Shown in pieces: positions 1-8,944 of a stretch of DNA of 64,000 nt. The stretch lies in the NCBI RefSeq assembly GCF_000422245.1, contig NZ_ATHI01000031.1, forward strand, positions 62,001 to 126,000. The letters run 5' to 3'. The position numbers and the translations under genes were made by a program. The stretch is from Alkalidesulfovibrio alkalitolerans DSM 16529. Lineage in GTDB: Bacteria; Desulfobacterota; Desulfovibrionia; Desulfovibrionales; Desulfovibrionaceae. Each line of letters starts with the position of its first letter. Positions within the stretch are counted from its first letter, which is position 1. The notes under the pieces are model-generated. The model was not told the DNA's origin and made no database searches. It saw nothing but the letters and a program-made list of their open reading frames with translations.

Positions 1-994
1 CGAGCCCCTGGCGGATGGAATGGGTCGGCGCGTAACCGATGAGGTTCCTGGCGCGAGAGATGTCGGCCAGCGAGTGCCTGACGTCGCCTGGCCGCTCCGG
101 CCCGTACTCGGGCGTGATCGTGCCGACGGCAGGCCTTACGCGGGCCACGATGTCGCGGATCATGCCGAAGAGTTCATTCAGGGTGGTGCGCTCCGCGAAG
201 GCGACGTTGTAAACCTGTCCTTGCGCATGGCTGTTACGGCTGCAAGCGGCGAGAATGTTCGCCTGCACTGCGTTGTCCACATAGCAGAAGTCGCGGCTCG
301 TCAGGCCGTCGCCGTTTATGCGCGGGGTCTTGCCGTGCAGGAGCGCGGCGAACCAGCAGGGGATGACCGCCGCGTATGCACCTTCGGGGTCCTGTCTCGG
401 GCCGAAGATGTTGAAGTAGCGAAGTCCGGTGGCCTGAAAGCCGTAGCACTTGGCGAAGACCTCGGCATAGAGCTCGTTGACGTATTTTGTCACTGCATAG
501 GGCGAGAGTGGGCGGCCTATCTCGTCCTCGACCTTGGGAAGTCCGGGATGGTCGCCGTAGGTTGAACTGGAGGCAGCGTAGACGAAGCTCTTGACTCCGG
601 CGTCGCGTGAGGCGACGAGCATGTTCAGGAAGCCGTCTACGTTGTTCTCGTTGGTCAGTACGGGGTCCTCGATGGACCGGGGCACGCTGCCCAGGGCGGC
701 TTGGTGGAGGACGAAATCCACCCCTTCGACCGCCGTGGAGCAATCCCTGGCGGACCGGATGTCCCCGGTGTGCATCACGAATCTTCCCCATTGCGCGGGG
801 CTGACCTTGTCGTGCACCTCGTCGAGATTCCTTTTATGGCCGGTTGAATAGTTGTCGATGCCGACCACCTCCTGGTCGAGCTTGAGCAGTGCCTCCACGA
901 GGTTCGAGCCGATGAATCCCGCCGCCCCGGTGACAAGCCAGCGTGCGGCTTTGCCTGAAATCCTTTCCTGAATCGCAGTGCGAAGAATGTCCAT
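1..994 (-). CDS. WbpP/TviC-like NAD-dependent UDP-sugar 4-epimerase (3' end cut by window)
   Basis: This is an extended short-chain dehydrogenase/reductase that should interconvert UDP-N-acetylhexosamines in the cytoplasm and supply sugar nucleotides to the neighbouring polysaccharide locus. Translation of the minus strand from the ATG at 994 gives the Rossmann motif TGAAGFIG near residue 22, then the family segment [16 protein letters not shown], the SSSTYGD serine motif, and the catalytic YAVTK. The short N-terminal extension before the Rossmann fold is typical of WbpP/TviC epimerases rather than GalE. A GGAG ribosome site sits about ten bases before the ATG. The reading frame stays open to base 1, so the C-terminus lies outside the window. 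The exact substrate (UDP-GlcNAc, UDP-GalNAc or the uronic form) cannot be told from sequence. It is transcribed divergently from prsT. Confidence 0.9.
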   Translation of the reverse strand, partial: MDILRTAIQERISGKAARWLVTGAAGFIGSNLVEALLKLDQEVVGIDNYSTGHKRNLDEVHDKVSPAQWGRFVMHTGDIRSARDCSTAVEGVDFVLHQAALGSVPRSIEDPVLTNENNVDGFLNMLVASRDAGVKSFVYAASSSTYGDHPGLPKVEDEIGRPLSPYAVTKYVNELYAEVFAKCYGFQATGLRYFNIFGPRQDPEGAYAAVIPCWFAALLHGKTPRINGDGLTSRDFCYVDNAVQANILAACSRNSHAQGQVYNVAFAERTTLNELFGMIRDIVARVRPAVGTITPEYGPERPGDVRHSLADISRARNLIGYAPTHSIRQGL

Positions 995-1340
995 GGGTAG
1001 TGCTCCAAAGAGGATTTTCTTCGCAGGTGGCGGCCCCATCCTTACAAGATTTGTGCAAACGTTCCGATCTCCGGGATGCGCCGTCGAGTGCGGAAAGCTC
1101 GGGCGGTTCGGGTCGTTTCGTGCGTGGAGACGCGCATCGGCATCGATTCCTTCGTTCATTTCGCCTGCGGCGCTTCTCTGAAATCTTTATCTGGCGAAAC
1201 TCGTCATCGAGCATGCTTTCGACTCAGAAGTGATAGGCCGCCGAACCCCCAGTTGGCGGGGTTTCCTTGCTTAGCGCACTGCAACCATCTGTTTTTGTTG
1301 TTTATAATTCGTTGGGCAGGAGAGCTTTGGGTACGACAAT

Positions 1341-1365
1341 TCCGGAATAGTCCGGAAAAACCGGA
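1341..1365 (+). promoter_or_regulatory. Phased TCCGGA repeats, candidate activator site
   Basis: Three (T)CCGGA units begin at 1341, 1351 and about 1360, that is roughly one DNA helical turn apart. They lie about 90-115 bases upstream of the -24 element at 1455, where NtrC-type activators usually bind. Binding of PrsR here is an inference; no known PrsR motif was used. Confidence 0.35.
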
Positions 1366-1454
1366 GGCCATTTGCCTCTCGCTTGGCCTTGGTCGGTTCA
1401 TGTCGAAAGGGCCAATGAGCCGCTGCCACGGGCTTTCAAGGCTTTCCGAATGAG

Positions 1455-1470
1455 TGGCACGCAATTCGCT
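1455..1470 (+). promoter_or_regulatory. Sigma-54 (-24/-12) promoter upstream of prsT
   Basis: The sequence TGGCACGCAATTCGCT matches the sigma-54 consensus TGGCACG-N4-TTGCW at all positions but one (TCGC for TTGC), with correct spacing between the GG and GC pairs. It lies about 140 bases before the prsT start, and the locus encodes the sigma-54 activator PrsR. Together these make it the likely main promoter of the polysaccharide operon. Confidence 0.7.
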
Positions 1471-1611
1471 CTTCAGGGGCAGAACGCATCGGGGAAGGGC
1501 GTTGATTATGCGGAAGGGGGATGGCGCAACTTGCAGGTGGCGCGCGCGTCCCGTTCGCGCGAACCACCTGCTCCTTCCTCCCTTTGCAGGCTCTTGGAAA
1601 ATCGGATCGAT

Positions 1612-4338
1612 ATGAAAACGGTTCCGCGAGACGCGGTTTCGATGAGTAATCGAAGCGCTGTGGGACAATGGGGGAAAAGCGTGCGCACGCACTTCGCACT
1701 CGGTACCGTCCTGTTGCTGGTCATCGCCATGCTGACCGGTTGCGAGGGTCACACGAAGGAGTCTCTCAATGCCGAGGGACAGGCTCTGTTCCAGGAAGGG
1801 AATTACAACGGAGCCATAATCCACTATCGCAACGCCCTGGAGAAGGACCCCAATTTCGTCGAGGCGCGCTACAATCTGGGCTTGGCATACATCGAGACCG
1901 CCAAGTTCGAGCATGCCGAGCGAGAATTCCAGAAAGTGCTGCTGCAAAATCCCTATGACAAACGCGTCAGGCTTCATCTGGGGCGCATCGCCAACCATCA
2001 GAACAAGCCGGAAGTCGCGGTGCCGCTGCTCGAAAAGTATCTCGAGGATCATCCGGCCGACGCGACCGCGCTTGAACAGCTTGCCTACTCGGCGACCATC
2101 TCGGGCGATCTGGCCAGGGCCAAGACGTATCTGGAAAAGGCCCTTGCCGCCGAGCCGGATCGCATCTCGGCCAAGCTCGCCCTGGTTCATACCTTCATGT
2201 CGCAAGGTGACCGGGCGAAAGCGCGCGAGGTGGTGGAGGCCCTGCTGAAGGATCATCCCAACCATCGCGGCGGACTGCACGCCCTGGCTCAGCTCGAAAC
2301 CCAGGATCGCGATACCGAGGGCATGCTCGACGCTTATACCCGCATCACGTCCATCTATCCCGGCGATCTCTTCGCAAAATATCGTCAGGGCAGCCTGCTG
2401 GCGGACAAGGGCGACCTTGAGACCGTGCGCGCCTCCGCCGCCTCCATGGTCAAGGAGTATCCCAACAGGGCCGAGGGACACAGGCTGATGGGGCTCGTGA
2501 ATTTCAGGGAAGGCAAATACGAGGACGCGATCCTCTCGCTGCAGAAGTCCATCCGCATCCAGCCGGATCTGGAGGCCTTCTACATGCTTGGCATGGCCAA
2601 CTACCAGGTCGGCAACCTCGAAATGGCCGTTACCCATCTACAGACCGTGCTGGACTACAGCCCGGAATTCACCCAGGCGCGGGCGATGCTCGGCGAGATA
2701 TTCCTGCGCCAGCGCCGGGCGCCAGAGGCGCTCGCCGCGGCGCAGCGTCTGATCGAGTCGGCGCCCGCGGATTATCGCGGCTACGCCCTGAAGGCCGACG
2801 GCCTCATGCTCCGTGGAGAACACAAGGCGGCGGTGATCGAGCTTTCCCGGGCTTCGGAGCTAGCTCCCACCCACTACGGATTGCTGCTCAAGCTGGGTCT
2901 TTTGAAGATTTCACAGGGAGACGACGCGGGCGAACAGGATCTGCTGCGCGCCGTGAAGCTCTCGCCCCAGGGCGTGGACGCCAGGCTGGCCCTGCACACG
3001 CACTATATACGCAATCGGCGTCATGCAGCCGCCATCGCGGTGCTCGAAGACGGCATCTCGGGCGGGAAGAGCGACGCGGTCCTCTACAACGCGCTGGCCA
3101 AGGACGCCCTCGGGCGCCGCGACATGGCGTCGTGCGAGGCGTACCTCGCCAAGGCCAGGGAGGCGAATCCGGAGTTTTTGCAGACCTATTACAACGCGGC
3201 CGCCTACCATCTTTCCCAGGGACGTCCCGACGAGACCCTGGCGCAATACGACCAGGTGCTGACCATGCGTCCTGAAGACGTTCGCTCCCTCATCGGCTCC
3301 TCGTCGGTACTTGAGATGCAAGGCAAAAAAGACGAGGCCAGGGACCGTCTGGCCAGGGCCAGGGCGACCGGCGATCTCGGCTCCGCGTTGATCCTGGCGG
3401 CTTTTCTTCAAAAGCATGGGCAAAGCGACGAGGCCTTGGCGATCCTTGACGAGGAAGCACATACGCGTCCCGGCAATCTCGCCGTGGTCGAAGCCAAGGC
3501 CAGATTGCACATGGCCAGGAAGGAAATCGATCGGGCCATGGTCTATTTCGGTCAGTTGGAGACGGCCAACCCATGGGGTGGCACCCTCGAACGGACCAGG
3601 GCCTGGATGTCCGTCGGCGAACTCGACAAGGCCGAGGAGAGCGCCCGCAGGCTCATCCAACTCGAACCCAAGCGCGCCGCCTCCTACATTCCCCTGGCCG
3701 GAATTCTCGAAGCCCGCCATGACCTGAACGGCGTCGAGGACACCCTGGCCAAGGCCGTGGCGGCCGAGCCTGGAAATACTCAGATCGGCATGGCCATGGG
3801 CGAGTTCCATCTGCGCAACAGGCGGCTCGACAAGGCTAATCAGGCCTTCGATGCGGTGCTTGCCGTCGAGCCCGACAATGCGAGCGCTTTGACTGGGAAG
3901 GGTATGGTCAGCCAACTGCGGGACGACCGGGACAAGGCCGTGGAATATTATCTCCAGGCAATCCAGGCGAAACCCGATCACGCGCCCGCCCTGAACAACC
4001 TGGCGATGCTTTACGCCGAAGACGAGGAGACCAGGCTGATCGCCATGAACCTCGCCATGGCGGCATTCACCCAAGCTGGCAACGATCCGTCCGTGATCGA
4101 CACGCTGGGCTACGTCCTGATCCGCAACAAAAGGCCCCAGGATGCGTTGCGCGTCCTGGAGCGGGCCAAGGCGCTCGCGCCCGGCAATCCCGTGATCAAG
4201 TACCACATCGCCCTGGCATATGCCGAGCTCGACAGACGGCAAGAGGCCGTGGAAATGCTGGAAATCGCTCTTGCGGCAAGCGAATTCGAGGGTCGCGTGA
4301 AGGCTGAACAGCTCATGCACACCTTGAGGACGCAGTAG
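1612..4338 (+). CDS. prsT: PEP-CTERM system TPR-repeat lipoprotein PrsT
   Basis: This is a large tetratricopeptide-repeat lipoprotein of the exosortase/EPS system, probably anchored to a membrane facing the periplasm as a scaffold for polysaccharide assembly or export. A hydrophobic stretch ends in the lipobox MLTGC, with the lipid-attachment Cys at about residue 44. The rest is nearly continuous 34-residue TPR repeats with recurring A-x-x-x-Y/L-P-D patterns. The length of about 900 residues matches the PEP_TPR_lipo family. The frame is open further upstream, but those codons precede or overlap the sigma-54 promoter. The ATG at 1612 has a weak CGGA site, and the ATG at 1642 is an alternative giving a 34-residue leader. 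It is first in the rightward operon, 26 bases before the sugar transferase. Confidence 0.9.
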   Translation: MKTVPRDAVSMSNRSAVGQWGKSVRTHFALGTVLLLVIAMLTGCEGHTKESLNAEGQALFQEGNYNGAIIHYRNALEKDPNFVEARYNLGLAYIETAKFEHAEREFQKVLLQNPYDKRVRLHLGRIANHQNKPEVAVPLLEKYLEDHPADATALEQLAYSATISGDLARAKTYLEKALAAEPDRISAKLALVHTFMSQGDRAKAREVVEALLKDHPNHRGGLHALAQLETQDRDTEGMLDAYTRITSIYPGDLFAKYRQGSLLADKGDLETVRASAASMVKEYPNRAEGHRLMGLVNFREGKYEDAILSLQKSIRIQPDLEAFYMLGMANYQVGNLEMAVTHLQTVLDYSPEFTQARAMLGEIFLRQRRAPEALAAAQRLIESAPADYRGYALKADGLMLRGEHKAAVIELSRASELAPTHYGLLLKLGLLKISQGDDAGEQDLLRAVKLSPQGVDARLALHTHYIRNRRHAAAIAVLEDGISGGKSDAVLYNALAKDALGRRDMASCEAYLAKAREANPEFLQTYYNAAAYHLSQGRPDETLAQYDQVLTMRPEDVRSLIGSSSVLEMQGKKDEARDRLARARATGDLGSALILAAFLQKHGQSDEALAILDEEAHTRPGNLAVVEAKARLHMARKEIDRAMVYFGQLETANPWGGTLERTRAWMSVGELDKAEESARRLIQLEPKRAASYIPLAGILEARHDLNGVEDTLAKAVAAEPGNTQIGMAMGEFHLRNRRLDKANQAFDAVLAVEPDNASALTGKGMVSQLRDDRDKAVEYYLQAIQAKPDHAPALNNLAMLYAEDEETRLIAMNLAMAAFTQAGNDPSVIDTLGYVLIRNKRPQDALRVLERAKALAPGNPVIKYHIALAYAELDRRQEAVEMLEIALAASEFEGRVKAEQLMHTLRTQ

Positions 4339-4364
4339 CGAAGAGGGTTTGAGGAGGATCGGCG

Positions 4365-5738
4365 ATGAAGGGAATGATACTGCGCACGTTCGCCCAGGAC
4401 ATCCTGATGGCGCTTTTGGCCCTGGCCTTCGCCATCCATGCGTTCGGCCCGAATCTCGGCGAGACGCTCGGACAGGAGGCTTTTTACGACCAGACTGGCA
4501 AGTTTCTGCTCATAACGGTCCTGCCGTCCGTGGTTATCGGAGCGGTTTTCGCCTCGACGAGCAGGTGCCGTGCCTCGGGTGGGCTTTTGTGCTTGTTGAC
4601 AGCCACCGGCGTCTCCCTGCTCATGTTTTTCGCCCTCGGTTCGGCCTTCGGCCTGCACGGAGAGGAGACGAGCCTGGTGATGTTCGGTCTGGCCGCCTTT
4701 GTGGGCATCAAATTCATCGAGTTTCTGTTCAACCGCTTCAGGCATGTCATTCCCGGCATGGTCAAGCGGGTGCTCATCGTCGGCAACGGCCCCCTTGCGG
4801 AGCAGATGGGCGACCTGATCGCCGCCAGTGGCGGCAGGTACATCTATCTGGGCCGGGTGGACTGCCCCTCGACACATTGCGACCTGAACGATCCCGCCCA
4901 TGTCGGCGAGTCCGGACAGGGACCTGCCGGACGGCTGCTGCGTGTGGCCAGGAACTTCATGGCCGACAAGCTCGTCGTCTCGCTCGCCGAACGGCGGGGC
5001 TATTTCCCCGTCCAGGAGATGCTGAACTGCAAGCTCTCCGGCATCGAGGTCATGGACGCGCCGTCTTTCTATGAAAAGGTCACGGAGAAGCTGCTCATCG
5101 AGAACATCACGCCGAGCTGGTTCATCTTCAGCCACGGCTTCAAGGTGACGTGGCTGCTTCGCGCGTTCAAACGAATCAGCGACGTGCTGCTCTCGCTGAC
5201 CGGCATCATCGTCTTCCTGCCCGTGCTGCCGCTCGTCGTGCTGGCCATCAAGCTCGACTCGCCCGGCCCGATCCTCTTCCGGCAGACCCGTGTGGGCGAA
5301 GGCGATCGCCTTTTCACTATCTACAAGTTCAGGACCATGCGCCAAGACGCCGAATCCAAGACCGGGGCCGTCTGGTCGCAGGTCAATGATCCGCGCATCA
5401 CTAGGATCGGCAATTTTCTGCGTAAATCCAGGTTGGACGAGATACCCCAACTCTTCAACATCCTGCGCGGCGACATGAGTCTTGTGGGGCCGCGACCCGA
5501 GCGTCCGGAGTTCGTGGCCACGCTCAAGGAGCACATTCCATACTATTCCGAGCGTCACTACGTGAAGCCCGGACTGACCGGATGGGCGCAGGTCAGCTAT
5601 TCCTACGGCTCCTCGGTCGAGGACGCCATCGAGAAGCTTCGCTACGATTTGTATTACATCAAGAACATTTCGTTCATGCTCGATCTGCGGATCATTCTCC
5701 GGACGGTCGGTGTCGTGCTGTTCGGGAAAGGAAGATAA
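4365..5738 (+). CDS. XrtA-type initiating sugar transferase (undecaprenyl-phosphate sugar-1-phosphate transferase)
   Basis: This enzyme should start the polysaccharide repeat unit by moving a sugar-1-phosphate from a nucleotide sugar onto undecaprenyl phosphate at the inner membrane. The N-terminal ~115 residues are hydrophobic with several membrane segments. A Rossmann-like middle begins at RVLIVGNGPLAEQMGDL. The C-terminal ~190 residues are a classic bacterial sugar transferase domain, with a membrane hairpin followed by KFRTM, DEIPQLFNILRGDMSLVG, GPRPERPEF and KPGLTGWAQV. The 457-residue length and architecture fit the PEP-CTERM-associated TIGR03013 type. A strong GGAGGA ribosome site precedes the ATG. 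The transferred sugar is unknown. Confidence 0.93.
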   Translation: MKGMILRTFAQDILMALLALAFAIHAFGPNLGETLGQEAFYDQTGKFLLITVLPSVVIGAVFASTSRCRASGGLLCLLTATGVSLLMFFALGSAFGLHGEETSLVMFGLAAFVGIKFIEFLFNRFRHVIPGMVKRVLIVGNGPLAEQMGDLIAASGGRYIYLGRVDCPSTHCDLNDPAHVGESGQGPAGRLLRVARNFMADKLVVSLAERRGYFPVQEMLNCKLSGIEVMDAPSFYEKVTEKLLIENITPSWFIFSHGFKVTWLLRAFKRISDVLLSLTGIIVFLPVLPLVVLAIKLDSPGPILFRQTRVGEGDRLFTIYKFRTMRQDAESKTGAVWSQVNDPRITRIGNFLRKSRLDEIPQLFNILRGDMSLVGPRPERPEFVATLKEHIPYYSERHYVKPGLTGWAQVSYSYGSSVEDAIEKLRYDLYYIKNISFMLDLRIILRTVGVVLFGKGR

Positions 5739-5768
5739 TCTTTCACGTTCAAATGGGGAGGTACAGGG

Positions 5769-6590
5769 ATGGCTTGGGTTCGCATTGCCTTGTTGGTGGT
5801 TGGGCTCGCCGTCGCGTCGTCGAACGCCTTCGCCGAGGGACAAACCTCGGTGGATGACTACATCATCGGCGCGGGCGACGTGCTTCAGGTTATCGTATGG
5901 GGCGAGGGCGACCTGAACGCAGGCGCTCTGGTCAGGCCGGACGGCAAGATATCGTTGCCCGGAGCCGGCGAGATTCACGCGGAGGGATTGACGCCGTTGC
6001 AACTGCAGCACGAGATCACCTCCCGTCTCGAAAGGCTGGTCAAGGATCCCGTGGTCACGGTGGCCATGTCCCAGATTGTGAACAGCAAGGCCTACATCGT
6101 GGGCGGCGGTGTGCCCTCAGGGGTCTACGAACTGCGCCAGAAGACGACCTTGCTGCAACTCATGGCCAATGTCGATCTGACCAGGGCGGACCTGCGCTCC
6201 GCCCACATCCTGCGCAACCAGCAGCGTCTGGATACGGACTTTCACGCTCTCTTCCACAAGGGCGACATCACTCAAGACGTGCCGTTGCGCAACAACGACA
6301 TCATCTTTTTCCCCGCGCTCCCCGAACCCTATGTGTACGTTCTGGGGGCGTTCAACAGTCCTCGGGCGCTGCCCTACCGGGAAGGTCTGACCGTTCTGGA
6401 CGCCATTCTCGAATGCGGTGGATTCAACAAATTCGCCAACAGGGACAATACCGTCATCGTCCGCCGCGAGAACGACCAGGAAACCCGGATCGAGGTCAGC
6501 GCCAGGCGGCTCGTGGAGGGGAAGGATCTGTCGCAGAACGTTTTGCTGCGCCAGGGTGATTACGTCATCGCCAATGAAAGCTTTTTCTAA
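5769..6590 (+). CDS. XrtA-type polysaccharide export (OPX) protein
   Basis: This is an outer-membrane polysaccharide export protein of the Wza/EpsE type, expected to form or gate the exit channel. The signal peptide ends at about residue 22 (SSNAFA) and shows no lipobox Cys, unlike Wza. A Poly_export domain follows (DYIIGAGDVLQVIVWGEGDL, then VRPDGKISLPGAGEI), and then SLBB-type repeats (KAYIVGGGVPSGVYEL, PYVYVLGAFNSPRALPY). A GGGGAGG ribosome site precedes the ATG. It is followed 21 bases later by the chain-length determinant, its expected partner. Confidence 0.92.
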   Translation: MAWVRIALLVVGLAVASSNAFAEGQTSVDDYIIGAGDVLQVIVWGEGDLNAGALVRPDGKISLPGAGEIHAEGLTPLQLQHEITSRLERLVKDPVVTVAMSQIVNSKAYIVGGGVPSGVYELRQKTTLLQLMANVDLTRADLRSAHILRNQQRLDTDFHALFHKGDITQDVPLRNNDIIFFPALPEPYVYVLGAFNSPRALPYREGLTVLDAILECGGFNKFANRDNTVIVRRENDQETRIEVSARRLVEGKDLSQNVLLRQGDYVIANESFF

Positions 6591-6611
6591 GCAGGAAGCG
6601 CGGGATAGCAT

Positions 6612-8078
6612 ATGAACCAGTCACAAATGCAAGAAATCGAACGGTTCGTCCGGCTCATGCTGAGCAGGAAACGGCTGTTCGTCTCCATCGCCTTGCTCGT
6701 GATGACCTCGGCCGTTGTCTTCAGTTATTCGCTCCCCAAGCAGTATGAAGCTACGTCCACGGTATTCATCGAGCAGAGCGTCATCAACGATCTCGTGCGC
6801 GGCATCGCCATGACGCCGTCCGTGAGTGCCAAGGTCCGGCTGCTTTCCGTTTCCATTCTGAGCCGAGCGATGCTGATGCGCGTGCTGAACATCCTGGACA
6901 AGGACGTGCATTTCAAGACCGATGCCCAGCGTGAAGCATACGTCAACAATTTACGAGAACGCATTATCATCAATCTGCGTGAGCGCCAGGGGGTGTTCTA
7001 CATCACCTTCCGTGACACGGACCCCAAATACGCACGCGACGTGGTGAACACCCTCACACAGGTCTACATCGAGGAGAGTACTGCTTCCAAGCGCGACGAG
7101 TCGTTGGAGGCCACGCGCTTTCTTTCCGATCAGATCGAGAGTTTCAAGAAGCGCATTGACGCCGTGGAGAACGAGATCAACGCGTACAAGAGCGAACACG
7201 GACTGCGCCTTGCCGTTAACGAGGGAATCATCCGTTTTGAGATCGCCGAGGCGGAGAAGAAGCTCGAGGCTCTCAGGCTGCGGCGTCTGGAACTCGAAGC
7301 CCAAGAACGTCTTTTGGCGAGCGGTTACGGGGGACAGGGACGTCTGGTCGAGATGGAGCGTGCGCTTTCGAGCCTTCTGGCGACTTACACCGAGAATCAT
7401 CCCCGCGTGACGCGGCTCAAAAGCGAGATGGACGCCTTGCGGGCCTCTCCCGACGGCGCTCCTCGAGATGTCAATGCCCAGGCTCGGGCCATGATCCGGG
7501 TGGAGCTCAATGCCAACAGCCAGCTCGAGGAACGGCAACTGGCCATTATCGAAGAGCAAAAGCAAATGCTGCGAGAGATCCCCGTCATCCGGACCGGGCT
7601 GAACGAACTCATTCGCAAGAAAGAAAACGAGACGGTGATCTACAATCAGCTCGTGGGTCGCTACGGCCAGTCCGAGGTCTCCAAGCAGATGGAGATGGAG
7701 AACAAGGCCGTGACGTTCCGTATCGTGGACCCGGCGATCCTGCCGGAGTTTCCGGTCAGCCCGAAGCGTTTGCAGATCATCCTCATGGGCATGGTCGCCG
7801 GGCTCGGCATCGCCTTTGTCTGTGTGTTTCTGCTCGACAAGGTGCGGCATTCGGTCAAGAGCCAGGCAGATTTGCGCTCCCTCAAACAACAGATTTTGGC
7901 GGTGGTCCCGGCCATGCGTAAGCCCGACGAGGAACGGAAGCAGAAGCGGGCCGACCGGCGTTTCCTGGCCGTGGCTACGGCGTATTTCTCGCTGATCGTG
8001 GTGGTTGCGGCTTCCGAGGCCATGGGCAAGCCGTACGTCGAGACATTGCTCGACAAGGTCAAGGGAACGATTTTCTAG
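6612..8078 (+). CDS. XrtA-type polysaccharide chain-length determinant (Wzz/PCP family)
   Basis: This inner-membrane polysaccharide co-polymerase should set chain length and connect the tyrosine kinase to the export channel. It has an N-terminal membrane helix at about residues 20-42, a long periplasmic part rich in coiled coil at about 150-330, and a C-terminal membrane helix near residue 390 preceded by the proline-rich PEFPVSPKR typical of Wzz/GNVR proteins. A further hydrophobic segment lies near the C-terminus. No kinase domain is fused; the kinase is the next gene. Confidence 0.92.
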   Translation: MNQSQMQEIERFVRLMLSRKRLFVSIALLVMTSAVVFSYSLPKQYEATSTVFIEQSVINDLVRGIAMTPSVSAKVRLLSVSILSRAMLMRVLNILDKDVHFKTDAQREAYVNNLRERIIINLRERQGVFYITFRDTDPKYARDVVNTLTQVYIEESTASKRDESLEATRFLSDQIESFKKRIDAVENEINAYKSEHGLRLAVNEGIIRFEIAEAEKKLEALRLRRLELEAQERLLASGYGGQGRLVEMERALSSLLATYTENHPRVTRLKSEMDALRASPDGAPRDVNAQARAMIRVELNANSQLEERQLAIIEEQKQMLREIPVIRTGLNELIRKKENETVIYNQLVGRYGQSEVSKQMEMENKAVTFRIVDPAILPEFPVSPKRLQIILMGMVAGLGIAFVCVFLLDKVRHSVKSQADLRSLKQQILAVVPAMRKPDEERKQKRADRRFLAVATAYFSLIVVVAASEAMGKPYVETLLDKVKGTIF

Positions 8079-8120
8079 GCCCTGTGCAAGCGCCAGGCAT
8101 ACGGAACCGCGAGAGGAACC

Positions 8121-8933
8121 ATGAGCAGAATCGAAGAAGCGCTGGCCAAGGCCGCGAACCTGAATACGAACAGCGGACCGGGCCTTGAGCGGTCTGGCCG
8201 TCATGGGAGGAAGGTCGGCAGATCTCCCTTGGTCGAACCGCAAATCACCCCCGTGCAGCAGGTCCCGGAGCCGACGCTGGTGACCATCAACGCGCCCCTG
8301 TCCCCGATGGCGGAAGAATACCGTAAGCTCAAGGAAGCACTGGTCAAGATGACCAAGCGCGAGAGATTTGACAACTTGATCGCCGTGACCAGCGCCACCG
8401 TGGGCGAAGGCAAGAGCATGACCGCCATCAACCTGGCCGCCAGCCTGGCCCAGGAATACGACCACACCGTGCTGCTCGTGGACGCCGACCTCAGGCGACC
8501 CGTGGTACACAAATATCTCGGCTTCGAGCAGGGCAAGGGGCTGTCCGACTGCCTGATTGAAGGGCGCGATGTGAGCGAAGTGCTGGTCAAGACCAACATC
8601 GGAAAACTCGTCGTGCTGCCTGCGGGAACCTCGGTTCCCAATCCGGCGGAGCTGTTTTCATCCGAGGCCATGCGCAATCTCTTTATGGAGATGAAGGGGC
8701 GCTATTCGGACCGCTATATCATCGTGGACACCCCGCCGGTACTGCCGTTCGCGGAGTCGCGTTCCATGGCCGGCATTGCCGACGGGGTATTGTTGGTCGT
8801 CAAGGAAGGACAGCCTTCCGTCGAGCAGGTGCAAGAGGCCATAGACGCCCTTCAGAACAAGGTGCTCGGCATCGTCTACAATGGGGCCCACATGAGCAAG
8901 AGCAGCAACGGCTACTACTATTACGCAAAATAG
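8121..8933 (+). CDS. XrtA-associated bacterial tyrosine autokinase
   Basis: This is a cytoplasmic BY-kinase that should phosphorylate its own C-terminal tyrosines and cycle with the chain-length protein to control polymerisation. The deviant Walker A motif is ATVGEGKSMTAINLA, Walker A' is VLLVDADLRRP, and Walker B is YIIVDTPPVLP. The C-terminus ends in the tyrosine cluster NGYYYYAK. An MRP/ParA-like domain spans residues ~60-265. It is 270 residues long with no membrane segment, as expected when the co-polymerase is a separate protein. Confidence 0.93.
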   Translation: MSRIEEALAKAANLNTNSGPGLERSGRHGRKVGRSPLVEPQITPVQQVPEPTLVTINAPLSPMAEEYRKLKEALVKMTKRERFDNLIAVTSATVGEGKSMTAINLAASLAQEYDHTVLLVDADLRRPVVHKYLGFEQGKGLSDCLIEGRDVSEVLVKTNIGKLVVLPAGTSVPNPAELFSSEAMRNLFMEMKGRYSDRYIIVDTPPVLPFAESRSMAGIADGVLLVVKEGQPSVEQVQEAIDALQNKVLGIVYNGAHMSKSSNGYYYYAK

Positions 8934-8944
8934 GTGGTTGTTCC

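Larger units (their letters stand above)
995..1611. other. Divergent intergenic region between epimerase and prsT
   Basis: This 617-base gap separates divergent genes. It holds a near-consensus sigma-54 promoter at 1455-1470 and a set of phased TCCGGA repeats at 1341-1365, listed separately. A TATAAT hexamer at 1303-1308 could be a sigma-70 -10 box, but no good -35 element precedes it. A small G/C-rich inverted repeat lies around 1240-1262. An open frame fused upstream of prsT runs through part of the gap but has no coding character and no ribosome site. Confidence 0.5.

Noticed and set aside
2911-4320. Long leftward open frame opposite prsT
   Set aside because: It is antisense to a clear TPR gene in G+C-rich DNA and shows no protein motifs or ribosome site.
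4110-6011. 633-codon leftward open frame
   Set aside because: It is complementary to three well-supported genes and its translation is low-complexity without family motifs.
6951-8510. 519-codon leftward open frame
   Set aside because: It is a shadow of the chain-length and kinase genes on the other strand.
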